DNA of 7,024 nt from Holophagae bacterium (GCA_030609785.1 JAUWTC010000134.1:1-7024); one strand, 5' to 3'. Counted from the stretch's first letter, positions 1 through 6,226 are shown. A program made the numbers and translations. The notes: generated from the letters alone by a model not told the origin.

Positions 1-2
1 AA

Positions 3-437
3 CTGGCCAAGGAACTGACCCAGGAGGCCTTCATCCGCGCCTGGTCGGCCCTGGAACGGTATGACCCGACCTATCGTTTTTCGACGTGGCTTTTTCGGAT
101 CGGCCACAATCTCGGTATTGACCACCTCCGGCGCCGGCGCCTGAAGACCGTTCCCATAATTCGTGAAGATCGCGAGGGAGACGAGGTCGAAGTCGTCCTG
201 GTCGATCAGGCGAAGGACCCACTGGGGCACCTGAAAAACTCAGAGCTCGCCGGCGTCCTCCGTCAGGCAATCGAGGGCCTTCGGCCGGAGTATCGAGAGC
301 TGGTATTGCTCCGTCACTTTGGGGGCTTGAGCTATCAGGAGATCGCTGATTTGGAGGGCATGCCTTTGGGCACGGTCAAGAACAAACTTTTTCGGGCGCA
401 CAGCGTATTACGCAAGGAGTTGGAGTCGTTCCTGTGA
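3..437 (+). CDS. ECF-type RNA polymerase sigma factor (5' end missing)
   Basis: This is the C-terminal 144 residues of a sigma-70 family factor of the ECF type; it enters the window already in frame, so its start and roughly the first 40 residues lie upstream. The fragment begins inside region 2: residues 6-46 read TQEAFIRAWSAL, then FSTWLFRIGHNLGIDHLRRRR, the usual core-binding and -10-recognition helices. A charged linker follows (about 52-80), then region 4 at 84-140 with LRPEYRELVLLRHFGGLSYQ and the helix-turn-helix IADLEGMPLGTVKNKLFRA, which would contact the -35 element. It ends at TGA 435-437. An anti-sigma gene starts 16 bases later behind a good ribosome-binding site, so the two are almost certainly cotranscribed, and the sigma factor is probably held inactive by its neighbour. 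The target promoters cannot be read from this window. Confidence 0.95.
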   Translation: MAKELTQEAFIRAWSALERYDPTYRFSTWLFRIGHNLGIDHLRRRRLKTVPIIREDREGDEVEVVLVDQAKDPLGHLKNSELAGVLRQAIEGLRPEYRELVLLRHFGGLSYQEIADLEGMPLGTVKNKLFRAHSVLRKELESFL

Positions 438-453
438 CGACTCGGGAGGCATC

Positions 454-993
454 GTGAGCAGCCAGTGCGAAACAGTACGCCACATCTTGGTCGAAGGTCC
501 CGGGGGTCTGGACCGGTTTGACCCAGCCGTTGCCGGCCACCTGGAAAGCTGTGAGGCCTGTCGGCAGTTTGCCGTGGCCGAGGAGCGCCTGGCCAATGTC
601 CTTGAGACCGCCTCGCCACCGGCCGATCCGGCCCTGCAACAGCGGGTGATCCACGCAGTTCAGGTTCTCACTGGTCGCCGCCGCCACCTGGCCCTTGTGC
701 CGGTGGCCGCGTCGGTTATCCTCGTGCTTGCCGGCGTGACGGTATTGGGAGGCGTACCAGGCGCTTCGATGGCCGCGGCTCTCCCCGCCTGGACCGCAGG
801 TGGATGGTTGGCGCTCGCCGGAACGGTGATGGACTTTGTCGGTGCATTGCGGGCCGCAGCAGTCGGGTTGGGCGCTTTGATTTCGTGGCCGGTTGTCCTG
901 GGGGCGGTAATGGTCAGTATGGCCGGGATTGGGGCCTTGGTCTCGATTTCGAAGAGGTGGAGACGCCGCGCGGTATGGTCCGATCGTTCCTGA
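454..993 (+). CDS. Zinc-finger anti-sigma factor with C-terminal membrane segments
   Basis: This 179-residue protein carries the anti-sigma zinc-finger (ZAS) signature HxxxCxxC as H29-LES-C33-EA-C36, close to the N-terminus. That domain would bind the upstream ECF sigma factor on the cytoplasmic side. A basic stretch (RRR, 75-77) precedes a first hydrophobic segment at about 79-100. Two further hydrophobic stretches at about 113-135 and 142-165 suggest up to three membrane passes, more than the single pass usual for the family. The tail KRWRRR (167-172) is strongly basic and probably cytoplasmic, or it caps the last helix. The GTG start at 454 is supported by GGGAGG at 444-449, four bases upstream. 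The last 19 bases overlap the next gene, which suggests translational coupling. The signal sensed is unknown; no extracytoplasmic sensor domain is evident. Confidence 0.88.
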   Translation: MSSQCETVRHILVEGPGGLDRFDPAVAGHLESCEACRQFAVAEERLANVLETASPPADPALQQRVIHAVQVLTGRRRHLALVPVAASVILVLAGVTVLGGVPGASMAAALPAWTAGGWLALAGTVMDFVGALRAAAVGLGALISWPVVLGAVMVSMAGIGALVSISKRWRRRAVWSDRS

Positions 994-1790
994 CCCCGGT
1001 TCTGATCGTTGGTCTGCTCGTCGCCGGCATCGCCTCTACTGAGGCGACGACTGACGTGTTCCGATTTGCCACCGATCTCGATGTCAATTCCGAGATTGAG
1101 GGCGATGCGGTGGTGCTGGCCGGGGATTTGACCCTGGGACCGCAGGCCCGGGTCCACGGTGATGCGGTTGCGGTGTTGGGTACGGTACATCTTGACGACC
1201 AGGCCAGAGTTGAGGGCCGCGTCATCGCGCTGCCGTCCCTCGCGGCCCTTGATCCGGATCCGATTCGCGCCGGAGGCAGTGCGACCCTGAGGCCGGGCCT
1301 GTTTCTGATTACTGCCGGACTGTGGCTGGTGGCGACGACGCTGGTGGGTCTGATCTGGCCGCAGCGGTTGCGTGCGGCAGTCGCTGACCTGCGACGGACC
1401 GGTTGGCGCCTGGCATTTCTCGGTGTGGTAGTGGTCATTACGCTGTTCGCTGCACTTGTGGTCGTTCTGGGACTTGGCCCGATGTGGGGCGTGCCGTTGG
1501 CCGGGTGTCTGATGGTAATTTTCTTGATGATCAAGGCGGTTGGACTTGCGGTCCTCGGAGTGTGGATCACGGGCCTGGCGCCGGCTCGATGGTCCGGGAA
1601 AGGCTGGCCGATCAGCCTGAACGTGTTTGTCGGCGTGTCCATTCTGCTGTTGGTCCGGCTCGTGCCGATCCTTGGGGGGACACTCTGGGGGCTGGTATCG
1701 ATTGCCGCCCTGGGAGTCGGAGTCTTCAGTGTTCTCACCGAGTGGTCGACCTCCGAAGAAAAGAGACACCGAATGGCCCTCGCCAAATAA
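975..1790 (+). CDS. Membrane protein with bactofilin-like beta-helix repeats, third gene of the sigma operon
   Basis: This is a 271-residue protein. Residues 1-24 (MVRSFLTPVLIVGLLVAGIA, then STEA) look like a signal peptide or anchor. Residues 41-84 contain two exact-length 19-residue repeats (IEGDAVVLAGDLTLGPQAR and VHGDAVAVLGTVHLDDQAR) plus the start of a third (VEGRVIAL). This is the G-D-hydrophobic rhythm of polymer-forming bactofilin/beta-helix proteins. About five hydrophobic helices follow at roughly 106-128, 146-168, 171-200, 213-232 and 234-256, then a short charged tail. The ATG at 975 was chosen because it gives a proper signal sequence and has GGAG at 959-962. A GTG at 957 in the same frame is possible, while longer upstream versions would read through the anti-sigma gene in another frame. 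Overlap with the anti-sigma gene implies coexpression. An envelope role linked to the sigma/anti-sigma pair is inference; no enzymatic motif is visible. Confidence 0.8.
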   Translation: MVRSFLTPVLIVGLLVAGIASTEATTDVFRFATDLDVNSEIEGDAVVLAGDLTLGPQARVHGDAVAVLGTVHLDDQARVEGRVIALPSLAALDPDPIRAGGSATLRPGLFLITAGLWLVATTLVGLIWPQRLRAAVADLRRTGWRLAFLGVVVVITLFAALVVVLGLGPMWGVPLAGCLMVIFLMIKAVGLAVLGVWITGLAPARWSGKGWPISLNVFVGVSILLLVRLVPILGGTLWGLVSIAALGVGVFSVLTEWSTSEEKRHRMALAK

Positions 1791-1799
1791 CCCAACCCC

Positions 1800-1903
1800 A
1801 GGATGCGCGCAGCGCATCGACAGGATCCTGCAGGGCAGAGACCTGAGCCCACTCCCAATTCTCGACCACGCCGGCGGCCTATGCCCAGTAGGATCCTAGT
1901 GGT
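1800..1903 (+). repeat. Hairpin repeat element, copy A
   Basis: This intergenic element of about 104 bp matches, in inverted orientation, the element at 3866-3970 (about 73% by hand alignment, one 1-base indel). It opens with a small hairpin, GATGCGC-gca-GCGCATC (1802-1818). A long imperfect hairpin follows with arms 1822-1843 and 1876-1897 (22 nt each) around a 32-nt loop. Both arm ends are AGGATCCT. I count 19 of 22 positions paired, including one G-T wobble; the mismatches are A1832/A1887, G1838/A1881 and A1841/C1878. Copy A begins ten bases after the stop of the membrane protein gene and ends 12 bases before the ATG of the next gene, so it fills almost the whole gap. There is no T-tract, so it does not look like an ordinary terminator. 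It could be a REP/MITE-type element or a structured RNA. Confidence 0.75.
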
Positions 1904-1915
1904 AGCATCCACACC

Positions 1916-2350
1916 ATGGCTCAGCGATATGCACTGCTGTTTCTTGGGCTGGCGTCACCTGCGATGCTGGTCTGCAGTTGGTTTCCGGGGTTCGTGGCCG
2001 AATTGTGCTTCGTTCTTCTGGTGATGGCCTTCCCGGCCGCCCTGATCGCCCTGGCCGTGACCCGAAATGGGAAACTGGGTCCCCTTTGGGTACCGCTGGT
2101 GGCCCTGACTCTCATCCTCGAGGGGTGTGGAGTCGCCATGCTCCTGCTTCGGGGACATGTCCTCGAGGGCCCGTGGTTCGGGGGATTTCCGGTGGGAACT
2201 GCGGTACAAATCTATGGCCTGTGGCTGGGGCCTCTGCTCCTGGTGGCTCTTGCCTATGGATGGACCTTCAGCCGGTGGGAACTGCGGGAAGAGGACCTCC
2301 GCCGTTTCGACGCTCGCCGTAACCGGAGCAAAGGGGATGCCGAAGGATGA
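1916..2350 (+). CDS. Small four-helix membrane protein coupled to the symporter
   Basis: I do not recognise this 144-residue protein by sequence. It shows four hydrophobic segments at about 4-23, 27-48, 55-78 and 97-119, then a charged cytoplasmic-looking tail (WELREEDLRRFDARRNRSKG, 121-140). It ends in an ATGA overlap with the sodium:solute symporter at 2347, so the two are translationally coupled and probably form one functional unit. Small membrane proteins just upstream of SSS symporters are a known arrangement (DUF485 with ActP, YhdT with PanF, DUF3311 and DUF4212 with other SSS members). Residues 86-114 (PWFGGFP, then Q98, W103 and Y114) loosely recall the end of DUF3311 proteins, but that resemblance is only a suggestion, and this protein is about twice their length. 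No Shine-Dalgarno sequence precedes ATG 1916; the sequence before it is the end of repeat copy A. Confidence 0.8.
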   Translation: MAQRYALLFLGLASPAMLVCSWFPGFVAELCFVLLVMAFPAALIALAVTRNGKLGPLWVPLVALTLILEGCGVAMLLLRGHVLEGPWFGGFPVGTAVQIYGLWLGPLLLVALAYGWTFSRWELREEDLRRFDARRNRSKGDAEG

Positions 2351-3873
2351 CATCCCCGGTGAACCCGAGCGTAGTAGGGTCGGCTGTTCTCTATCTGGCC
2401 TTGGTGACGGCGATCGGCATCTGGGCTGCGGGTAGAACCAAGTCGGCCAAAGACTTCTTCATCGCCGGGCAGAAGATCGGCTGGATCGTCACGGCCTTTG
2501 CGACGATGTCAGCGGCGTTCAGTGGGTTCGTATTCATGGGTGGTCCGGGCCTGATGTATCGCGTGGGCGTCGCCTCTCTGTTTATCTGCATTCCCGTCGG
2601 CTTTACCTCCGGCTTTTTGTGTTGGGTCGTGGGCAAACGTCTGAGGTTGTTGGCAGGGCTTCGAGAAATCTACACGGTGTCCGATGTCATCCTGGTTCGT
2701 TACGGTAGCCGCCGTGCCTCGGGGCTTGCGGCGGTCGCCGTCATTATCGGAACGATCGGATACCTCGGCGCCCAGATCCAGGCCCTGGGTATTTTGATCG
2801 AGATGGTCTTCGGTACCGGAGCTCTGCTCGGGCAGTGGAGTCTGCCGGCGGCGATGATTCTCGGCTGTGCCGTCGTGGTGTTTTACGCAACCGCAGGCGG
2901 CATGGTGGCCGGGGTCTATACCGATCTGATTCAGGGTGTGCTGATGGTCGTCGCTGCGGTTGCCGTTTTCGTTTACTGCCTTCAATCGGGGGGTGGTCTC
3001 GAGGCGATGTCGCGGTCGATTATCGCGTCGGATGCATTCGGCCCGAGTCACCTCGACCCCTTCGGAACCCTGTCGGTGATGACGGCCGTAGGGTTCTTCT
3101 TTGTCTTTGCGGTTGGCCTCCTGGGTCAGCCACACATGCTCCACAAGTTCTTCATGCTCTCAGATCCCCGAACGCTCAAGTGGATGCCGCTGGTCATCGG
3201 ACTGACCCAATCGGCGTGTGTCCTGATTTGGCTCGGGATTGGTTTGACGGTTCCGGCGTTGGTGGCCCAGGGGCGAATGACCGCGTTGGTCAATCCTGAT
3301 CAGGCTGCGCCACAATTCCTGCTGAGTTGTACGCCACCCATCCTTGCCGGCCTGGTGTTTGCCGGGGTTCTGGCTGCCATCATGTCGACCGCCGATTCCT
3401 TTTTGAACATCGGGTCTGCGGCCATCGTCAGGGATCTGCCGAAGGCCTTTGGTCGGCGGGTTTCGAACGAATTTCTATGGGGAAGGGTGGCGGTTGTCGG
3501 CATCGCCGTTTTCGCGGCGGTTTTTGCCTTCCTTTACAAAGACTTGATCGCCCTCGTCGGGACCTTTGCTTTCGGCACCTTCGCGGCGGCATTGGCGCCG
3601 GCGGTGGCCATTGGGTTGAACTGGCGTCGGGTGACGGCGACCGCCGCCACGGCTTCGATGGCGACGGGCATGGTCGTCAATTTGGGTCTGGAGTTCCTGT
3701 CGAAGCAGACGTTTCTGGACTGGCTTCCATCGGTATCGTTGAAGGCGGGGGTCTTACCTGCGGCGGTTTCTCTCTCCGCGTCCTTCACGGTGCTGTTGTT
3801 TCTCACTTGGTTGAGCCCTGCCCGATCTCAGTCACCCCTTGATCCCGATGTCGACTTCGTCATGGACCTCTAG
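2347..3873 (+). CDS. Sodium:solute symporter (SSS family)
   Basis: This 508-residue protein has the usual length and about 13 hydrophobic segments of the SSS family, which imports small solutes using the sodium gradient across the inner membrane. Landmarks are an early SGFVFMGGPG (59-68), matching the PutP/PanF helix around MSGWLLMGLPG; GYLGAQIQALGILIEMVFG (138-156); the family signature GG-MVAGVYTDLIQG with G184, G185, D193 and Q196; GLLGQPHMLHKFF (257-269); and LAAIMSTADSFL (342-353), where S347 and T348 fit the Na2-site Ser-Thr of PutP. The position of PutP Asp55 appears to be alanine here, as in several non-proline members, so a proline permease is unlikely. The substrate cannot be assigned. 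The start lies in the ATGA overlap; AAGGGG at 2331-2336 may serve as ribosome-binding site. The TAG stop lies inside repeat copy B. Confidence 0.93.
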   Translation: MTSPVNPSVVGSAVLYLALVTAIGIWAAGRTKSAKDFFIAGQKIGWIVTAFATMSAAFSGFVFMGGPGLMYRVGVASLFICIPVGFTSGFLCWVVGKRLRLLAGLREIYTVSDVILVRYGSRRASGLAAVAVIIGTIGYLGAQIQALGILIEMVFGTGALLGQWSLPAAMILGCAVVVFYATAGGMVAGVYTDLIQGVLMVVAAVAVFVYCLQSGGGLEAMSRSIIASDAFGPSHLDPFGTLSVMTAVGFFFVFAVGLLGQPHMLHKFFMLSDPRTLKWMPLVIGLTQSACVLIWLGIGLTVPALVAQGRMTALVNPDQAAPQFLLSCTPPILAGLVFAGVLAAIMSTADSFLNIGSAAIVRDLPKAFGRRVSNEFLWGRVAVVGIAVFAAVFAFLYKDLIALVGTFAFGTFAAALAPAVAIGLNWRRVTATAATASMATGMVVNLGLEFLSKQTFLDWLPSVSLKAGVLPAAVSLSASFTVLLFLTWLSPARSQSPLDPDVDFVMDL

Positions 3874-3970
3874 GATCCTGAAGAACATAGGCCAGGGACG
3901 TTGCCGGGAAGGTTGGCTTGGCCGAGGCCTCTGCCCTTCAGGATCCTGTTTGCTGCGCTGCGCGCATCCT
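3866..3970 (-). repeat. Hairpin repeat element, copy B (inverted relative to copy A)
   Basis: Read on the minus strand, this element aligns with 1800-1903 end to end. It has AGGATGCGCGCAGCGCA at its start (3970 down to 3954), then a long hairpin, then AGGATCCTAG and GGT. The long hairpin has arms 3872-3883/3936-3947 (12 perfect base pairs, AGGATCCTGAAG against CTTCAGGATCCT) and 3889-3893/3926-3930 (AGGCC against GGCCT). A 5x5 partly paired segment separates them, and the loop is 32 nt. The arm and loop lengths equal those of copy A. Where the copies differ in the stem, the changes are mostly compatible with pairing: a C-G pair in A is A-T in B, and G-T in A is G-C in B. The symporter stop codon (3871-3873) falls inside the element. 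On the + strand the adjacent T-rich stretch (3974-3989) could give weak termination, but that is uncertain. Confidence 0.75.
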
Positions 3971-4010
3971 CGATTTTGGTTTTCTTTCATTGTGCATCTT
4001 AATAACCCCA

Positions 4011-4029
4011 CCTGCGCGAAGCGCATCCT
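4011..4029 (-). repeat. Partial third copy of the element's small hairpin
   Basis: On the minus strand this reads AGGATGCGCTTCGCGCAGG, the same AGGATGCGC opening as copies A and B, with a five-base-pair stem TGCGC/GCGCA around a three-base loop (TTC instead of GCA). It lies about 40 bases beyond copy B in the same orientation and has no long hairpin attached. It may be a decayed or solo unit of the same element. The match is short, so coincidence is possible. Confidence 0.4.
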
Positions 4030-4098
4030 GCCGGGAGTGGGTGCAGAGTTGACCCACCGCCGAACCTTCGACCGGTGTGCGTTTTTCAATGGTTAACT

Positions 4099-4119
4099 CT
4101 GTGCCCAGTCCCGGCACAG
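4099..4119. promoter_or_regulatory. Inverted repeat upstream of the SGNH-TPR gene
   Basis: CTGTGCC (4099-4105) and GGCACAG (4113-4119) form a perfect 7-bp inverted repeat around a 7-base spacer. It ends 13 bases before the GTG start of the hydrolase gene and immediately precedes a possible -10 hexamer, TACACT. This position suits a repressor operator, but no regulator is visible nearby and a chance palindrome cannot be excluded. Confidence 0.4.
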
Positions 4120-4120
4120 G

Positions 4121-4126
4121 TACACT
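4121..4126 (+). promoter_or_regulatory. Possible -10 hexamer TACACT for a leaderless transcript
   Basis: TACACT lies seven bases before the GTG start at 4133, the distance expected between a -10 box and the transcription start. No Shine-Dalgarno sequence is seen before this GTG, so a leaderless mRNA would explain both facts. No convincing -35 hexamer is found at 16-18 bases upstream, which keeps confidence low. Confidence 0.3.
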
Positions 4127-4132
4127 CCTTCG

Positions 4133-6148
4133 GTGACGCGCCGTTGGTTCTTCCGCCTGTTGGCCCTGGTCGGGCCGGTCCTGATCCTCTTGGCAGTGGT
4201 CGAGGGAGGCCTCCGTCTTGCGGGAATTGGCCACCCGTCGACTTTCTGGGTTCCTGGCCGGGTTGGTGGGGCGGTTCTTGCAGTCGACAATCCCTATTTC
4301 ACGTGGCCGATCTTCGGACCACGGCGTGCCCGGTTGGCAACGCCGTTTGCGCTGGATCGTCCCAAGCCGGAAGGTCTGACCCGAGTTTTCGTCCTCGGTG
4401 GGTCTGCCGCCCAAGGTGATCCTGACCCCTCCTTCTCGACGGCCCGGTTTCTCGAGGTCTTGCTCCCCGAGGCCTGGCCTGAGGCCCGGTTCGAGGTGGT
4501 CAGTGCCGCCATGACGGCCATCGATTCGACGGTGGTTCGGTGGGTGGCGTCCGAGGTCTTGGCATTGGAACCGGATTTGCTGGTGCTCTATGCGGGCAAC
4601 AACGAGATCGTCGGCCCCTTCGGACCGACCGCCGGCGGTCGTGGGCGACGGACGGTCTCCGCTGTCCGCAGAGGGCTGCTTCGATCCCGGCTGGGACAAA
4701 CCGTCGCCCGCATGGCCACTGAGGCCGATCTTCGCCGAGGAACCATGGAAGAGTGGCAGGGGTTGGAGGCTTTTCTCGGCTTGGAAATATTGCCGTCCGA
4801 TCCCGCCCTCGATCAGGTCCGGGCGCGTTTCGCCGGCAATGTGCGGGGCATCCTGAAGATGGCGAAGGACGCCGGCGTGCCTGTTGTCCTGTGTACCGTC
4901 GGCGTCAACCTGGCGGACAGTCCACCTTTCGGTTCCGGCGGCCGGACAGATCTGCCGAGGGCTCAGCGTCAGGCCCGGGACCGGTTGGTCGACGAAGCGA
5001 TGCAGGCAGCCGTCGGAGGGGAAACCGACCGCTCACTGGAGGCGCTCGGGGAGGCGGGGCGGATAGACGGAGGAACCGCCGACATCGAGTTCCTCCGGGC
5101 AAGGGTGTTGCTGGCCGCCGGGCGTCGGGAAGAGGCCCTGGAAGCCTTCAGGCTCAGCCGAGACCTGGACAGATTGCGGTTCCGGGCAGACTCTTCCGTC
5201 AACCGGATGATTCGAGAGGCGGTCGAGAGGGCCGACCCTTCGGTCGCCGTGCTGGCTGATGTCGAAAGGGCGATGGAGGCTGCGGCATCGGATGGGGTGC
5301 CGGGTGGGAGATTCTTCTACGACCACGTCCACCTGACGCTCGAGGGAACGTCGGTCGTTGCTCGGGAGATCATTCGTGCCCTGGGCAACGGCATGCTCTC
5401 GGCCCCGTTTAAGGGTCAACCTGCCCAGGCCTTGCCCGACGACAGCTCGATTACCCGGCGGCTCGCACCGACAGAGTGGTCGAATTTGCGCCTGGGTTCC
5501 GAGGTCCTGGATCGGATGAAGAGGCCTCCGTTTACGCACCAATTGGGCAATGAGGCGACGGTCCGTGAGATCGAGAAGGGCCTTGGACAACTCAGGTCCC
5601 TTGTGGGTCCCGATGGCCTTGCGAGGACCTGGGCCACGCTGTCCCAAGCCGAAGAGCGTGACCCGGACGACTGGTTTCACGCCTTCAACTTGGCCCTGTT
5701 GCTCAGACAGCTTGGGGACGACGAGGCTGCCGTCCGGTACCTGCGCAGGGTCCTGGGAATGCGTCCGACCTTTTCTATGGCCCGGCTGGAGTTGGGCCGA
5801 GCCCTGATCAGAACCAACCGGCCGATGGCGGCCACCACGGTGTTTCGCCGGGTTTTGGAGGTTCATCCCTACTCGGTCGAGGCCTTGACCGATCTCGGCG
5901 TGGCCCTGGTTGCGGCCGACAAGGGAGTGGATGCTGTGAGGCCGCTCGAGAGGGCCCTGAAACTCGAGCCCGAAAATGTCACGGCGCTTTACCATTTGGC
6001 CCTGGCCCGGGCCCGGCAGGGCGAGACCGGCCGGCAGCGTGCGATCGAGCATCTTCAGACCGTGCTGTCCCGGGATCCCGAACACCGTGATGCGGCCACG
6101 GTGCTGAAGGCGCTTGAAGGGTCGGGTCGGGGCCAAGAACACAACTGA
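4133..6148 (+). CDS. Membrane-anchored SGNH/GDSL-type hydrolase with TPR domain
   Basis: This 671-residue protein starts with a basic N-terminus and one membrane helix (about 6-25), which should place the rest in the periplasm. The SGNH landmarks are present in order: VFVLGGSAAQG (85-95) with probable nucleophile S91; LYAGNNE (152-158), the oxyanion Asn block; and YDHVH (396-400), giving the DxxH pair D397 and H400. The block II glycine appears to be alanine (SAAMTAID, 124-131). A helical TPR-like insertion (about 283-345, with RREEALEAF) interrupts the hydrolase between blocks III and V. Residues about 510-660 form a TPR array (for example FHAFNLALLLRQLGDDEAAV). Related SGNH-plus-TPR proteins occur in Planctomycetes and other environmental phyla, mostly uncharacterised; the substrate is unknown. 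GTG 4133 was chosen because an in-frame TAA at 4094 leaves no better start upstream. It probably stands as its own transcription unit. Confidence 0.85.
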   Translation: MTRRWFFRLLALVGPVLILLAVVEGGLRLAGIGHPSTFWVPGRVGGAVLAVDNPYFTWPIFGPRRARLATPFALDRPKPEGLTRVFVLGGSAAQGDPDPSFSTARFLEVLLPEAWPEARFEVVSAAMTAIDSTVVRWVASEVLALEPDLLVLYAGNNEIVGPFGPTAGGRGRRTVSAVRRGLLRSRLGQTVARMATEADLRRGTMEEWQGLEAFLGLEILPSDPALDQVRARFAGNVRGILKMAKDAGVPVVLCTVGVNLADSPPFGSGGRTDLPRAQRQARDRLVDEAMQAAVGGETDRSLEALGEAGRIDGGTADIEFLRARVLLAAGRREEALEAFRLSRDLDRLRFRADSSVNRMIREAVERADPSVAVLADVERAMEAAASDGVPGGRFFYDHVHLTLEGTSVVAREIIRALGNGMLSAPFKGQPAQALPDDSSITRRLAPTEWSNLRLGSEVLDRMKRPPFTHQLGNEATVREIEKGLGQLRSLVGPDGLARTWATLSQAEERDPDDWFHAFNLALLLRQLGDDEAAVRYLRRVLGMRPTFSMARLELGRALIRTNRPMAATTVFRRVLEVHPYSVEALTDLGVALVAADKGVDAVRPLERALKLEPENVTALYHLALARARQGETGRQRAIEHLQTVLSRDPEHRDAATVLKALEGSGRGQEHN

Positions 6149-6179
6149 GCCGCCAATACTGGCCCTGTGAAGCCATGCC

Positions 6180-6188
6180 TGTTATACT
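6180..6188 (+). promoter_or_regulatory. Extended -10 promoter for yceD-rpmF
   Basis: TGTTATACT (6180-6188) is a full extended -10 element, TGn followed by TATACT. The -35 position (about 6159-6165, CTGGCCC) is weak, which is common for extended -10 promoters. Transcription would begin near 6195. That places it downstream of an in-frame GTG at 6167 and so argues against that codon as the yceD start. Confidence 0.6.
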
Positions 6189-6220
6189 CCCCGTTCGTCC
6201 GGGCTTTTCCGGAACGGGGA
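6188..6220. promoter_or_regulatory. Palindrome over the yceD transcription start and ribosome-binding site
   Basis: TCCCCGTTC (6188-6196) and GAACGGGGA (6212-6220) form a perfect 9-bp inverted repeat with a 15-base spacer. An inner CCGG/CCGG pair (6199-6202 and 6209-6212) gives an alternative fold. The left arm overlaps the -10 box and the predicted start of transcription. The right arm contains the ribosome-binding site GGGGAG of yceD. It could be an operator for a repressor or, on a transcript reading through from upstream, a hairpin hiding the ribosome-binding site. No T-tract follows, so it is not a standard terminator. Confidence 0.5.
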
Positions 6221-6226
6221 GCGTGT

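Noticed and set aside
804..974. Upstream extension of the beta-helix membrane protein to an ATG at 804
   Set aside because: It would overlap most of the anti-sigma membrane region in another frame and bury the signal peptide that begins at 975.
660..1817. Long minus-strand open frame (385 codons), with another at 914-1912
   Set aside because: The translation is low in hydrophobic structure and rich in R, P, Q, H and T, typical of the antisense of GC-rich genes. It lies wholly opposite the anti-sigma and beta-helix membrane genes, which have clear motifs.
1803..1900. Repeat element as protein-coding: both copies read without stop in one frame (QDP.GQRP....SR.R..PM..RIL)
   Set aside because: Equal element length explains the shared open frame. 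Differences between copies are not concentrated at third codon positions, and they fit preserved base pairing better than a preserved protein.
3954..3989. Rho-independent terminator after the symporter (TGCGC-TGC-GCGCA followed by a T-rich stretch)
   Set aside because: The stem is only five base pairs and the T-rich stretch starts about seven bases after it and is interrupted by G and C. The hairpin is also explained as part of repeat copy B. Weak termination is not excluded.
5033..6142. Long minus-strand open frame (369 codons), with another at 3938-4699
   Set aside because: These are antisense to the SGNH-TPR gene, whose catalytic blocks and TPRs are unmistakable; they show no domain signal and no ribosome-binding site.
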